The notes: generated by a model not told the origin, from the letters alone. A stretch of DNA of 64,000 bases from PBB1 sp031380885 (GCA_031380885.1 JANMXL010000064.1:6155-70154); one strand, 5' to 3'. Counted from the stretch's first letter, positions 9,112-19,582 are shown. Numbers and translations: made by a program.

Positions 9112-9369
9112 ATGGAATTGATCGATTTCGAATTGCGCGGTGAGCACATCACGCTGGACGCCTTGCTGAAGGCCACCGGCGTGTCGCAGAGCGGCGGTGC
9201 GGCGAAGGCGCTGGTGGCCGCTGGCGGCGTGCAGGTCGATGGCCGCGATGAGTTGCGCAAGACCTGCAAGATCAGGGCAGGCCAGGTGGTCGCGGTGGCC
9301 GGCTGCCGCATCAAGGTGGCCGCAGCGTCCGCGTCTGTTTCGGCTCCCGCACCGCAGGCGCTGCCGTGA
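9112..9369 (+). CDS. S4-domain RNA-binding protein (YbcJ-like)
   Basis: An 85-residue protein consisting of one S4 RNA-binding domain: ITLDALLKATGVSQSGGAAKALVAAGGVQVDG is the classic S4 helix-loop layout, with KIRAGQVV as the following strand. A short Ala/Pro/Ser tail ends it. Related small proteins (YbcJ, YaaA) bind structured RNA. Its TGA overlaps the GTG start of the next gene, so both are probably co-translated. Confidence 0.88.
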   Translation: MELIDFELRGEHITLDALLKATGVSQSGGAAKALVAAGGVQVDGRDELRKTCKIRAGQVVAVAGCRIKVAAASASVSAPAPQALP

Positions 9370-10115
9370 CGTCGCCGTTGCCGCCATCGATCACGGCCGA
9401 CGCGTTGCCGCAGGCCTTGCGCACCGTCGGCCATGCGGTGCTGGCGCCCGACGCCTTGCGCACGTTGATCGATGTCGACGCGGTGCCGCTGACGGCGCTG
9501 GTACCCAGCTGGTCTGACCTGCCGCCCGACGCCTTCCTGCGTGACGGTGGCCGCTACCGGCGCCGTCGACATTCTTGCTTCATCGTCGATGGCGCGCGGG
9601 TGACGCAGGTGCCTCACCGGCCCCACTGGCAGCCGCTCGAATACAACGCGCTGCATGGCGGGCTCGAACGCATCTTCGAGCCGATGCGCGCTGACATCAC
9701 AAATCAACCTGCGTGGGCAGCGCTGCTGCACGGTCTGGCGGCCGTGTGCTCGCAGATCAAGGGCGCGCAGCTGTGGTTCGTCGAGGCGCACCAGTTCCGC
9801 ATCGACACCACCGACGGCATCGGCCGGCCGACGCCGGAAGGCGCGCACCGCGACGGTGTCGATTTCGTCGTCGTCGTGTTGGTTGATCGCCGCGGCGTGA
9901 AAGGCGGCGAGACGCGGGTCTTCGACGCCGACGGGCCGACCGGCATCCGCTTCACGATGGGCGAGCCATGGACGCTGCTGATGCTCGACGACGCGCGGGT
10001 GATCCACGAAACCACGCCGATCCAGCCACTGCACGCGAGCCACCTGGACGGCCACCGCGACACGCTGGTGCTGACCTTCCGGCGTGGCGGTTTCCAGGGC
10101 CCGGGCAGCGCCTGA
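9366..10115 (+). CDS. 2-oxoglutarate/Fe(II) dioxygenase family protein
   Basis: A 249-residue protein that starts with GTG in a 4-base overlap with the S4 gene. The iron ligands are visible as H161-R-D163 in GAHRDGVDF and H214 in RVIHETTPI, with an Arg pair (TFRR, 239-240) placed to bind 2-oxoglutarate. This matches the 2OG-Fe_Oxy_2 family, which contains BsmA and free L-amino-acid hydroxylases (L-isoleucine dioxygenase type). The substrate here is unknown; a free amino acid is a reasonable guess. Confidence 0.85.
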   Translation: MTSPLPPSITADALPQALRTVGHAVLAPDALRTLIDVDAVPLTALVPSWSDLPPDAFLRDGGRYRRRRHSCFIVDGARVTQVPHRPHWQPLEYNALHGGLERIFEPMRADITNQPAWAALLHGLAAVCSQIKGAQLWFVEAHQFRIDTTDGIGRPTPEGAHRDGVDFVVVVLVDRRGVKGGETRVFDADGPTGIRFTMGEPWTLLMLDDARVIHETTPIQPLHASHLDGHRDTLVLTFRRGGFQGPGSA

Positions 10116-10180
10116 CACGGCAGCGGTGGCTGGCTCAGACCAGCCGGATACAGCCTCGGATTCTGGCGCGGTCGTGGCCC

Positions 10181-10852
10181 TCAGAACGGCGCTGCGCTCA
10201 CCAGCGTCAAGGCTTGCGATGTGACCGGATGCCGCAGTTCGAGTCGCGTTGCGTGCAGCATCAGCCTGTCGGCAGTGGGCATCTCGCCTTTCGCATACAG
10301 CGCGTCGCCCGCGATCCGATGCCCGATCGCCAGCAGGTGCACCCGCAGCTGGTGCGTGCGCCCGGTCAGCGGCTGCAAGGTGAGCCGTGTGGTGCGCGTG
10401 GCCGCATCGCGCTGCAGCACGCGATAGCGCGTCAGCGAGGGCTTGCCCTGCAGCCGATCGACCTTCTGCCGCGGGCGCTGCGGCCAGTCAGCGAGCAGCG
10501 GCAGATCGATCTCGCCCTCATCGTGCTCGACCAGGCCTTCGACCACGGCCTCGTAGTGCTTGACGACTTCGCGCGCCTCGAACATCGCACTCAGCACGCG
10601 TTGCATCGGGGCGCCGCGGGCGAACAGCAGAAGCCCCGACGTCGCCATGTCGAGCCGGTGCACGGTTTGTGCATCGTGGAATTGCGCCTGCACTCGCGTC
10701 GCGGCGCAGTCGGCCTTGTCGGCCCCGCGACCCGGCACCGACAGCAGGCCGGCGGGCTTCTCGATCGCGACCAGCGCGTCGTCGGCATGGACGATCACCA
10801 GCGGCGACAACGAAGGGAAACTCGGGGCGGAGGACACCCGGTCATCATGCAT
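10181..10852 (-). CDS. rluA: Ribosomal/tRNA pseudouridine synthase RluA
   Basis: A 223-residue pseudouridine synthase. The catalytic motif HRLDMATSG lies at 65-73 with Asp68 as nucleophile. PLLADWPQRPRQKV and TGRTHQLRVHLLAIGH follow the E. coli RluA pattern closely, including its lack of an S4 domain and its length (about 219 residues). RluA modifies 23S rRNA U746 and tRNA U32. The gene converges on the dioxygenase; the gap holds a small GGCTGG/CCAGCC hairpin. It is divergent from the ABC transporter 17 bases away. Confidence 0.88.
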   Translation of the reverse strand: MHDDRVSSAPSFPSLSPLVIVHADDALVAIEKPAGLLSVPGRGADKADCAATRVQAQFHDAQTVHRLDMATSGLLLFARGAPMQRVLSAMFEAREVVKHYEAVVEGLVEHDEGEIDLPLLADWPQRPRQKVDRLQGKPSLTRYRVLQRDAATRTTRLTLQPLTGRTHQLRVHLLAIGHRIAGDALYAKGEMPTADRLMLHATRLELRHPVTSQALTLVSAAPF

Positions 10853-10869
10853 CGGCTACGCTTGTGCGG

Positions 10870-12753
<1,884 letters not shown>

Positions 12754-12788
12754 AACATGCGCCCACCACCGCAGCCAGACCTATCCTG

Positions 12789-13099
12789 ATGAAGATCGCC
12801 ACCATCCACCCACCACTGGCCGTGAACATCAAGGACGAGTCGTTCTTCAAGCAGCTGGGCACCCGCATCGCCCTGGCTCGCAAGGAACGCAACATCACGC
12901 AGGTGCAGCTGGCCGCCACGCTCGGCATCGCTCAGCAGCCGCAATGGCGCATTGCGAGGGCGGACGGCTGCGGCTACCGGCTTCGCTGCTGCCCGCGTTG
13001 GCGCAGGAGTTGCAATTTCCTGTTGAAGGCCTGCTCGGGCAGTCCAACATCGCCAAGACCCGCAGCAAGCGCGCTGAGAACCTCAGGAGTCCGCAATGA
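12789..13099 (+). pseudogene. XRE-family transcriptional regulator, frameshifted
   Basis: The frame from ATG 12789 encodes an HTH region (FKQLGTRIALARKERNITQ, then LAATLGIAQQ) and then turns into nonsense. The frame from 12944 continues the same protein (MAHCEGGRLRLPASLLPALAQ and onward) to a stop at 13097-13099. The two halves meet at about 12940-12944, where five bases (CCGCA) stand between CAGCAG and ATGGCG instead of a multiple of three. One indel therefore breaks a roughly 100-residue Cro/CI-type regulator. Its stop overlaps the antitoxin ATG, suggesting it was the first gene of the toxin-antitoxin operon. Confidence 0.8.
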
Positions 13100-13347
13100 C
13101 AGCTATCGAAGTTCAGTTGATCGAGCGGTTGAAGAAGCTGCCCCCCAACCGCGTGGCCGAGGTGGTGGATTTTGTGGAGTTCCTGGCCTCGCGCGAGGAA
13201 CGCGCGGCAGCGGCGCAGCGGCTCACCGAAGGGCTGGCCAGGCTCGATGCACTGAAGCTGCCGACGATCTCAGAAGATGAGATCGAGGAAGAGATTCAGG
13301 CCAGTCGCAAGGACAGGCAGAAGCGGCGCAGCAAGCAAGGCGCCTGA
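13096..13347 (+). CDS. Antitoxin of a PIN-toxin pair (DUF2281-like)
   Basis: An 83-residue acidic/basic protein. The N-terminus (IERLKKLPPNRVAEVVDFVEFL) matches the DUF2281/VapB-associated antitoxin pattern, a short helix pair that ends in a Phe-Leu motif. The C-terminal half is highly charged (SEDEIEEEIQ and KDRQKRRSK), as expected for a region that wraps the toxin. It starts inside the stop of the broken XRE gene and ends three bases before the PIN toxin. Confidence 0.82.
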   Translation: MTAIEVQLIERLKKLPPNRVAEVVDFVEFLASREERAAAAQRLTEGLARLDALKLPTISEDEIEEEIQASRKDRQKRRSKQGA

Positions 13348-13350
13348 TCG

Positions 13351-13782
13351 GTGCGCTTCGGCCTCGACACGAATCTGCTCGTCTCGGCCGTCATCGCCGC
13401 TGGGCTGCCGCGCCGGCTGGTTGATGGCGCCAAAGCAGGAGAGTTCGAGTTTTGCACGAGCGAGGGGCTGCTGGCGGAGTTGCTCGACGTGCTTTCGCGC
13501 AGCAAGTTCGCTGCGCGGCTCAGCCAGGCCGGCCTCACTCAGCAGGGCATCGTCGATGACTTGCGGCGCATCGCCGTCATCGTGTCTCCGGCGGACACGC
13601 CCCGGGTCGTGCCCACCGATCCCGACGACGATCACGTCATCGCCGCAGCACTCGCCGGCGCCGCCGATCTCATCGCCTCGGGCGACAAGCGCGATCTGCT
13701 GCCGATGGGCAGTTTCAACGGCATCGCCATCGTGACGGCGCGTGAGGCAGTCAAGCGGTTGGAGGCGCGGCGCGAAGGCTGA
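13351..13782 (+). CDS. PIN-domain toxin (TIGR00305-type)
   Basis: A 143-residue PIN domain, a metal-dependent RNase fold used by VapC-like toxins. The acidic residues are present: Asp6 in LDTNLL, Glu in AELLDVL, and Asp in PDDDHVIAAAL, followed by LIASGDKRDLL, the usual fourth acidic patch. The start is GTG at 13351, four codons after the antitoxin end with a 3-base gap. It appears intact, so the pair could be active even though the neighbouring regulator is broken. Confidence 0.86.
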   Translation: MRFGLDTNLLVSAVIAAGLPRRLVDGAKAGEFEFCTSEGLLAELLDVLSRSKFAARLSQAGLTQQGIVDDLRRIAVIVSPADTPRVVPTDPDDDHVIAAALAGAADLIASGDKRDLLPMGSFNGIAIVTAREAVKRLEARREG

Positions 13783-13821
13783 AGCGGATCAACCAAGCGC
13801 GGGCTGCGCGGTGGTCAGTAG

Positions 13822-14032
13822 CTCACCATCAATCGACAACTCTGGGTCTGCACCGACAACCGCGAAGCGAAGACCGAGGCGCTGGCCATGAGCCACGACA
13901 CCTTCAGCCGCAACACGCGCAATCAGCTCAAGCAGGTCTTCGATGCGCTGCGCGAGCTGATGACGCCGCCCGATCCACCCAAGCGGCCGATTGGGTTCGT
14001 CACGCCAGACGAGAAGGGGAAGAAGGGTTCTG
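13822..14032 (+). pseudogene. Remnant of an ORF6N-type DNA-binding protein (C-terminus)
   Basis: After a stop at 13819-13821 the frame reads LTINRQLWVCTDNREAKTEA and then MSHDTFSRNTRNQLKQVFDA, finishing with PPDPPKRPIGFVTPDEKGKK. I recognise this as the C-terminal coiled segment and proline-rich tail of ORF6N/KilA-N-associated proteins of phages and mobile elements. The ORF6N domain itself is missing. Past about 14032 the frame loses any resemblance. Confidence 0.6.
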
Positions 14033-14244
14033 ACTCGGGAAGAGGCAGCCGTCTGTGCGGCTCGCGCCGCTTCGACTCCATGCTCGACGGAACGCGCGCC
14101 CTTGAGCGCCTGCCAAACCCCTGGCACCGGGCTGACAACACCCAGCGTGCTCAACGCAACGTCGGCTACTGCGGCACCGACCCCAGCGCCACCGTACACC
14201 GCGACGCCGAGCGTGCCCAGATCCGGTGTTGCCGGTGGCAACAA
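14020..14244 (-). pseudogene. Possible fragment of an RHS/polymorphic-toxin protein
   Basis: On the minus strand the text DLGTLGVAVYGGAGVGAAVA, then VALSTLGVVSPVPGVWQALK and ARSVEHGVEAARAAQ, resembles the hydrophobic pre-toxin linker found before C-terminal toxin domains in RHS-type proteins. It abuts the ORF6N remnant at about 14030 and no start or full domain can be seen. The resemblance is to a low-complexity pattern, so the identification is tentative. Confidence 0.3.
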
Positions 14245-14280
14245 CTGCGGAATAAGTGCAGAACAGAGTGGTGCAGCGCG

Positions 14281-15084
14281 CTAGTGCCGCTGCAGCTCGA
14301 AGGTTCGTGTGTTGACGCGCTGAAACGCACCGCGCTCGGTGCTGAAATCCCAGCGCTCGATGGCACAGCGGGCGGCATCTGCAGCCTCTTGCCGGATCAC
14401 GTTCACCGAGTTGGCCACGCCGCGGCGCACCCGGCTCGACACGGCCGTGCCGGCCTGCGCGATGACGATGCGCGCGCCGTGGGCACCGGCGGGCGTCAGC
14501 TCGGCCACATAGGGCAGGTGGATGTGCCCGCCCAGCACGACATCGGCACCGGCCTCGGCCCAGCGCGCCAGTGCGGCACCGCGGCCGCGCAGCAGGTGCC
14601 GTGCCTCAGCCTCGCCTTCGACATGCAGCGGCTGGTGCACGACCACCACCCGCAGCTGTTCGGGCCGCGCGCGGCGCAGCCGCGCGGCCACGCGCTCCAC
14701 CTGCGCGGCGTTGACTTCGCCTTCAATATGGCGCCACCAGCGCGTGGTCTTCACGCACTGCACCAGCAGCCCGGCGCTCTCGTGCACCGGCTCCATCACG
14801 TCGCCGAACGCACGGCGGTAGCCGGCGTACGGCGCCAACAGCCGCGCCAAGGGGTTCACCACCGTCAGGTCATGGTTGCCGGGGATGCTGACAAAGGGCA
14901 GGGCCAGGCGATCGATGAAGCGCCGGGCGGCGGCGAACTGCGCTGTGCGCGCACGCTGGGTGATGTCGCCCGACAGCACCAGCAGATCGGGTGACAGTTG
15001 ACCTGCCAGCGTCGCCAGCGCCTCGACCACGGGCGCTTGTTCGGTGCCGAAGTGGGTGTCGGAGATGTGCAGCAGCGTCGTCAC
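14281..15084 (-). CDS. Metallophosphoesterase
   Basis: A 267-residue calcineurin-like phosphoesterase. All metal-binding blocks are visible: HISDTHFG (start), LSGDITQRA, PGNHDL, VVVHQPLH and GGHIHLPY. The start is GTG at 15084, overlapping the stop of the upstream Tim44-like gene by four bases, so the two are coupled. The longer open frame upstream is the antisense-like continuation through the neighbour and is not used. Substrate could be a cyclic nucleotide or phospholipid head group; the sequence does not decide. Confidence 0.9.
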   Translation of the reverse strand: MTTLLHISDTHFGTEQAPVVEALATLAGQLSPDLLVLSGDITQRARTAQFAAARRFIDRLALPFVSIPGNHDLTVVNPLARLLAPYAGYRRAFGDVMEPVHESAGLLVQCVKTTRWWRHIEGEVNAAQVERVAARLRRARPEQLRVVVVHQPLHVEGEAEARHLLRGRGAALARWAEAGADVVLGGHIHLPYVAELTPAGAHGARIVIAQAGTAVSSRVRRGVANSVNVIRQEAADAARCAIERWDFSTERGAFQRVNTRTFELQRH

Positions 15085-15998
15085 TGCGTCTGCTGGATGC
15101 CTGCGATGGCCCACTGGCCGCCGACGTTGGGCTTGACCAAATTCCAGACCTCGTCGAACGCCGTCACCGGGCCGTCGGCCTGCTCGCGGATCGTGCCGTG
15201 GTAGCGCACGCTGACCACCTGGCGCTCGGCCTCCTCGACGACATCGATCACCTCGGCATCGACGTGAATCACCTCGGTGTGCTGTTCGCCGTGCAGCCGG
15301 TCTTGCAGGTCGAGCTTGATCGCGGCGTACATCTCCGGCGTGGTGAACTGGCGCAGGTCGACCAGGTCGGCCGTGTCGTTGGCAGCCTGCATGCGGATGA
15401 AGGTCAGCTTGGCGATGCGTTCGAACGCCGCTTGATCGAAGCCGGGCGGCAGCATCGAAGGGGGCGCGAAGGTCTGTGCGTTGGCAGCCGCTGGCGGTGC
15501 CGCCGCAGAGGCGCTCCAACCCGAGCCCGAACTGGCGCCTGCCGCGGGAGCGTCGCCTGCAAAGCGCAGACCGTTGTAGCCCGCGGACGATGGTCGGGCC
15601 CGTGAGCCAGCCATGCGGCTCATCACGAAACGGATCGCCACGAAGGCGACGATGCCCAGCAGCACCATCATGATCAGGTTGCCGAATTCGGCGCCCATGC
15701 CGAAATGGCTCATCAACGCGGCAATGCCCAGCCCGGCGGCCAGACCGGCGATGGGGCCCATCCACGAGCGCTTGGGCGCTGGGGCGGCCGGCGCACCGGC
15801 GGTAGGCGGTGTCATCGGGGCGGCCTGCCCAGGCTTGGTAGGGGCCGGTGCTGGCGCCACATTCGGCGTGCTGCGCGGTGGCAGCTGGCGCTGCATGCCC
15901 GAGAAGCCACCGCCACCGAGGCGCTTGGCATCGACGTCAGAGGGGGTGAAGCCGGTCGCCAGCAGCGCCAGCGACAAAGCCAGGATCCAGGATTTCAT
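15081..15998 (-). CDS. Tim44-like domain membrane protein
   Basis: A 305-residue protein with a signal/anchor (KSWILALSLALLATGF), a Gly/Pro/Ala-rich linker containing GGGGFSGMQRQ, two hydrophobic segments around residues 95-140 (GPIAGLAAGLGIAALM and LIMMVLLGIVAFVAIRFV), and a C-terminal Tim44-like/import domain (AFERIAKLTFIRMQ onward). The ATG at 15998 has AAGGAG upstream on the minus strand. Bacterial members are membrane proteins of unknown function. It overlaps the phosphoesterase start. Confidence 0.88.
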   Translation of the reverse strand: MKSWILALSLALLATGFTPSDVDAKRLGGGGFSGMQRQLPPRSTPNVAPAPAPTKPGQAAPMTPPTAGAPAAPAPKRSWMGPIAGLAAGLGIAALMSHFGMGAEFGNLIMMVLLGIVAFVAIRFVMSRMAGSRARPSSAGYNGLRFAGDAPAAGASSGSGWSASAAAPPAAANAQTFAPPSMLPPGFDQAAFERIAKLTFIRMQAANDTADLVDLRQFTTPEMYAAIKLDLQDRLHGEQHTEVIHVDAEVIDVVEEAERQVVSVRYHGTIREQADGPVTAFDEVWNLVKPNVGGQWAIAGIQQTQ

Positions 15999-16184
15999 CG
16001 GGTGCTCCTTCAATAGTGCCTCTGCGCAATGTGCGGGTCGGCGTGGTGAACACAAGAGGTGATTGTCTGCGGCCGCCGAACAGCTCGAAAAATCGGAAAA
16101 AACGCCCGATCGCTCTCACAATCGCGCTGCCGTTACCGAACGCTGCATCCTGCGGCTTTCGCTTCGGCCTGGGAGCCGCGCTCG

Positions 16185-17633
16185 ATGACACACGCTTTGA
16201 TCGTTGACGACGATGTGGATTCGGCGTCCACCCTGAAGGCGCTGATCATGGCCGAGCACTGCACCGTCGCCGTAGCCCACAACCTGCGCGATGCGCGGCG
16301 CCAAATCGTGTTGCAGCAACCGGAACTGGTGCTGCTCGATCTGCAACTGCCCGACGGCAATGGCCTGGACCTGTTCTCCGAGCCCGAGCTGCTGGCCGAT
16401 TCCGAGGTGGTGCTGATCACCGGGCATGCCTCGCTGGACACCTCGATCCAGGCGCTGCGCCTTGGCGCGGCGGATTACCTGGTCAAGCCGATCAACCTTC
16501 GTCAACTGCAAGGCGTGCTGTCGCGGGTCACAAAGCCGGCGCTGTTGAAAGCCGAGGTCGAGACGCTGGCCGCGCAGGTGGCACCCAGCGGCCACTTCGG
16601 GGCGCTGTGGGGCCGCACGCCGGCGATGCTGCGGCTCTACGAGCAGATCGCCCGCGTGGCGCTGACCAGCGTCACCGTGTTTATTACCGGCGAGAGCGGC
16701 AGCGGCAAGGAGGTGGTGGCGCAGACGGTGCATGACCTGAGCCGCCGCCGCAAGCAGCCTTTCCTCGCCGTCAACTGCGGTGCGATCTCGCCCAACCTGA
16801 TCGAGAGCGAGATCTTCGGCCACGAGAAAGGCAGCTTCACCGGCGCCGACCGGCAGCACCTGGGCTTTTTCGAGCGCGCCAGCGGCGGCACGCTGTTTCT
16901 CGATGAAATCACCGAGATGCCGATGGAGCTGCAAGTCAAGCTGCTGCGCGTTCTGGAAACTGGCTGCTTCATGCGGGTGGGCTCGACGCAGATGCAGGCG
17001 GCCGATGTGCGCGTGCTCGCCGCCACCAACCGCCGCCCGGATGAAGCGGTGGCCACCGGCAAGCTGCGCGAAGACCTGCTGTACCGGCTGAATGTGTTCC
17101 CGATCGAGCTGCCGCCGCTGCGTGATCGGCTCAGCGATGTGGGCCTGCTGGCGCAGCATTTCCTCAGCTCCTTCGGAGTGCAGGAAGGCCAGGCCAAGCA
17201 CTTCAGCGCGGCTGCGCTCGAGCGGCTCGCGCAGTACCGCTGGCCGGGCAATGTGCGCGAGCTGCGCAACGCGGTGCAGCGCGCCTATGTGATGGCTGCC
17301 GGTGACGTCATCGACGCGCAGTGGCTGCCGCAGCCGTCGCCCGCCGTTGTGGGCGCCATGGCGGGCGCCACCGCCTCGGTGACGCCGCTGCCCGCGGCGT
17401 CAGTGGCACGACGACCGGCCTCGGCATCGGACGAGGCGTTCGAACAGGAGTCGATCATGCTGCCCATCGGCACATCGCTGGCTTCGGCCGAGCGCACGCT
17501 GATCCTCGCCACCTTGCGCCACCACCATCACCAGAAGGAACGCACCGCCGCAGCGCTCGGCATCAGCCTGAAAACGCTCTACAACCGGCTCAAGGAATAC
17601 GCCGCCGACGGCCTGGAGCATCCAGTGGCCTGA
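16185..17633 (+). CDS. Sigma-54-dependent response regulator (NtrC family)
   Basis: A 482-residue transcription activator. A receiver domain comes first (DDD at 8-10, phospho-acceptor Asp52, Lys101), then an AAA+ domain with Walker A GESGSGKE (about 169) and the sigma-54 contact loop GSFTGA (about 215, Ser replacing the first Ala of GAFTGA), then an extended Pro/Ala linker and a Fis-type HTH (RTAAALGISLKTLYNRLKEY). The ATG at 16185 is the first that leaves a normal receiver. The partner kinase is not adjacent; it needs RpoN, a copy of which lies at 29681. Confidence 0.94.
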   Translation: MTHALIVDDDVDSASTLKALIMAEHCTVAVAHNLRDARRQIVLQQPELVLLDLQLPDGNGLDLFSEPELLADSEVVLITGHASLDTSIQALRLGAADYLVKPINLRQLQGVLSRVTKPALLKAEVETLAAQVAPSGHFGALWGRTPAMLRLYEQIARVALTSVTVFITGESGSGKEVVAQTVHDLSRRRKQPFLAVNCGAISPNLIESEIFGHEKGSFTGADRQHLGFFERASGGTLFLDEITEMPMELQVKLLRVLETGCFMRVGSTQMQAADVRVLAATNRRPDEAVATGKLREDLLYRLNVFPIELPPLRDRLSDVGLLAQHFLSSFGVQEGQAKHFSAAALERLAQYRWPGNVRELRNAVQRAYVMAAGDVIDAQWLPQPSPAVVGAMAGATASVTPLPAASVARRPASASDEAFEQESIMLPIGTSLASAERTLILATLRHHHHQKERTAAALGISLKTLYNRLKEYAADGLEHPVA

Positions 17634-17672
17634 CGCACAGCCCGCGCAGGCAGCCGAGTGAGGTGCGTTTGC

Positions 17673-18317
17673 TCAGCCGCTCGCCGATTGCGCGCGATCG
17701 CTGGCGGGATGGAGTCTGCTGTGGTCGGCCAGGATCAGCGGCGTCACCGCCTCCCAGCGGCTGCAGCGACTGTGCGGGGTGCGAAGCGGCGAGCGGCGCC
17801 ATTCGGTCTCGCCGCCGGTGTCCAGCAGCAGCGTGCGACAGCCCGCGCGGCGGCCCGCTTCGACATCGTCGAGCGTGTCGCCGACCATCCATGACGCTGC
17901 CAGATCGATGCGGTGTGCCCGTGCCGCACGGATCAGCATGCCCGGTGCGGGTGTGCGGCACAGGCAGGCCGGCTGGCCGTCGGGCGCCGGCGTGTGCGGG
18001 CACACCACGAAATCGGTCAGCGCGATGCCGGCCGCCTCGCCCAGCTGACGCTCCAGCGCCGCCTGCAACTGCGAGAACTGCCAGCGCGTGAAGTAGCCCA
18101 GCGACAGGCCGCTCTGGTTGGTGACCACGATCAGCGCCAGGCCAGCTGCCGCCAGCGCCGCCAGTGATTCGAGCGCGCCGGGCTGGAAGCGCAGCAGCGT
18201 CGGGTCGGCGTTGTGGGGCACGCTGTCGAGCAGCGTGCCGTCTTTGTCGATGAACACGGCTGTTCGCGCTGCAGCCGGGGGGCTGTCAACAGGGCGGATG
18301 GGCGCGGTGGCGATCAT
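17673..18317 (-). CDS. HAD-IIIA phosphatase (GmhB-like)
   Basis: A 214-residue HAD-superfamily phosphatase. FIDKDGTLL (23-31) carries the nucleophile Asp24 and acid Asp26; VVTNQSG, a Cys/His zinc-binding loop (CPHTP ... CLCRTPAPGML) and MVGDTLDDVEAGRRAG follow. This order is typical of D-glycero-beta-D-manno-heptose-1,7-bisphosphate 7-phosphatase, a step of LPS core heptose synthesis. No heptose genes are adjacent, so another phosphosugar cannot be excluded. It is divergent from the L,D-transpeptidase gene. Confidence 0.85.
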   Translation of the reverse strand: MIATAPIRPVDSPPAAARTAVFIDKDGTLLDSVPHNADPTLLRFQPGALESLAALAAAGLALIVVTNQSGLSLGYFTRWQFSQLQAALERQLGEAAGIALTDFVVCPHTPAPDGQPACLCRTPAPGMLIRAARAHRIDLAASWMVGDTLDDVEAGRRAGCRTLLLDTGGETEWRRSPLRTPHSRCSRWEAVTPLILADHSRLHPASDRAQSASG

Positions 18318-18449
18318 GGTGTGGGTGAGATGGGGCTGGACATGCCGCGGTGATGGCAAACGGCATGCCGATCGCGCTCGAAGTGGGAAATGCCTCCACG
18401 GGCACAACGTTTGCCGTGAAGTGGGTCTCGTCCCGCTGCCACTCACGCC

Positions 18450-19112
18450 TTGACGCCCAACACCTGCACCGTCGATTCGATACCCCAGCGTGCGCGACGC
18501 TGGTTGATCACCGCTGTCCTGGCGTGTTTTGCCGCATCGGCCCCGGCCGCGCCGGAGGTGGCGTTGTCGAATGACGCCCAAGCCCTGGTGAAGCAGGTGG
18601 CGCTGTCGAACGATCACCAGGGTGCACCGTTCCTCGTGCTCGATAAACACCAGGCCCGCCTCTGGGTGTTCGACACCCAGGCGCGCCTGCAGGGAAGCAC
18701 CCCGGTGCTGCTCGGCCTGGCGATCGGCGACGACACCGCGCCTGGCGTTGCCGAGCTGCCGCTGGCGCAGATCGCCGATGCCGCGCGCACCACGCCGGCC
18801 GGGCGCTTCGTCATCGAGCCCGGGCGCAACCTGCATGGCGACGAGATCCTGTGGATCGACTATGCCGCGGCGGTGTCGATGCACCGCGTGCGTTCGGTGA
18901 ATGCGGGTGAACGTCGATTGCAACGGTTGGCGTCACCCATCCCGGCTGACAGGCGCATTTCCTATGGCTGCATCAACGTGCCGGTGGCCTTCTTCAACCG
19001 CGTGCTGACGCCGTTTCTTCAGCAGTCGCGGGCCATCGCCTACGTGCTGCCGGAAACGCGGCCGATGGAGGCGGTGTTCCCGTTCATGGGAACGCAGGTG
19101 ACTGGCCGCTGA
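18450..19112 (+). CDS. L,D-transpeptidase-like (YkuD) secreted protein
   Basis: A 220-residue exported protein with a signal peptide (RRWLITAVLACFAASAPAAP). The catalytic motif appears as ISYGCINVP, with the nucleophilic Cys and an upstream His in SMHRV, matching the YkuD pattern in which Ser-x-Gly-Cys is preceded by a distant His. Such enzymes form 3-3 crosslinks or attach proteins to peptidoglycan. No ATG precedes the signal peptide; the TTG at 18450 is the best available start, so the N-terminus is uncertain. Confidence 0.78.
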   Translation: MTPNTCTVDSIPQRARRWLITAVLACFAASAPAAPEVALSNDAQALVKQVALSNDHQGAPFLVLDKHQARLWVFDTQARLQGSTPVLLGLAIGDDTAPGVAELPLAQIADAARTTPAGRFVIEPGRNLHGDEILWIDYAAAVSMHRVRSVNAGERRLQRLASPIPADRRISYGCINVPVAFFNRVLTPFLQQSRAIAYVLPETRPMEAVFPFMGTQVTGR

Positions 19113-19121
19113 ATTGCCGAA

Positions 19122-19150
19122 CAGAGAAGGTGCACGCGGCACCTTCTCTG
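19122..19150. terminator. Bidirectional hairpin between convergent genes
   Basis: CAGAGAAGGTGC (19122-19133) pairs perfectly with GCACCTTCTCTG (19139-19150) around a 5-base loop. It lies between the stops of the L,D-transpeptidase (19112) and the secreted protein on the minus strand (19157). No clear T-run follows on either side, but position and stability fit a shared terminator. Confidence 0.65.
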
Positions 19151-19156
19151 CATCGC

Positions 19157-19582
19157 TCAACCGCGGTCGCGGCGAGCGGCTCGGGTCATTGGGGCCGGTG
19201 TTGTGGTGTCGTTCATCGAGTCGGTGGAACCGCTCGAGCCGGTGGAACCGTTGGAACGGTTGCGCATCATCTCGTCGGCCTGCATCGTGGTGCTGGTGCC
19301 GTTGGTTGTGCCAGAACGTGCATTGCCCGCAGGATCCGCCATGCCGCCTTCATTGCGCATCGTGCGGCTCGAACCGGTGCCGGTGCCGGGGGTCTGCGTG
19401 CCGGTCGCCGAGTTCGGCGTGCCGTCGGCGGGTCGGGTCTGCAGCGGGTTCGGGCTGGTGGTGGAATTCATCATGCCCGGCTTCGAGGGCGCGGTGTCGG
19501 ATGCGGTCTGTGCGCCGGCCAGGCCGGTAGCAACAAGGAGGGCCGCGGCAAGGGCGGTCTTGCAATTGATGATGTGATGCAT
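19157..19582 (-). CDS. Secreted low-complexity protein
   Basis: A 141-residue protein with a signal peptide (CKTALAAALLVATGLAGAQ, cleavage near residue 25) and a mature part made almost entirely of Thr, Ser, Gly, Asn, Met and Pro (PGTGTGSSRTM, NGSTGSSGSTDS). The DNA shows matching imperfect short repeats at about 19220-19262. The ATG at 19582 has a weak GGAG upstream. Intrinsically disordered, probably periplasmic; no family recognised. The following membrane-stress gene on the other strand may share the 220-bp spacer. Confidence 0.65.
   Translation of the reverse strand: MHHIINCKTALAAALLVATGLAGAQTASDTAPSKPGMMNSTTSPNPLQTRPADGTPNSATGTQTPGTGTGSSRTMRNEGGMADPAGNARSGTTNGTSTTMQADEMMRNRSNGSTGSSGSTDSMNDTTTPAPMTRAARRDRG

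Noticed and set aside
10128..10145. GGCTGG/CCAGCC hairpin between the dioxygenase and rluA
   Set aside because: A 6-bp stem without T-run; too short to call a terminator by itself although the position between convergent genes is suitable.
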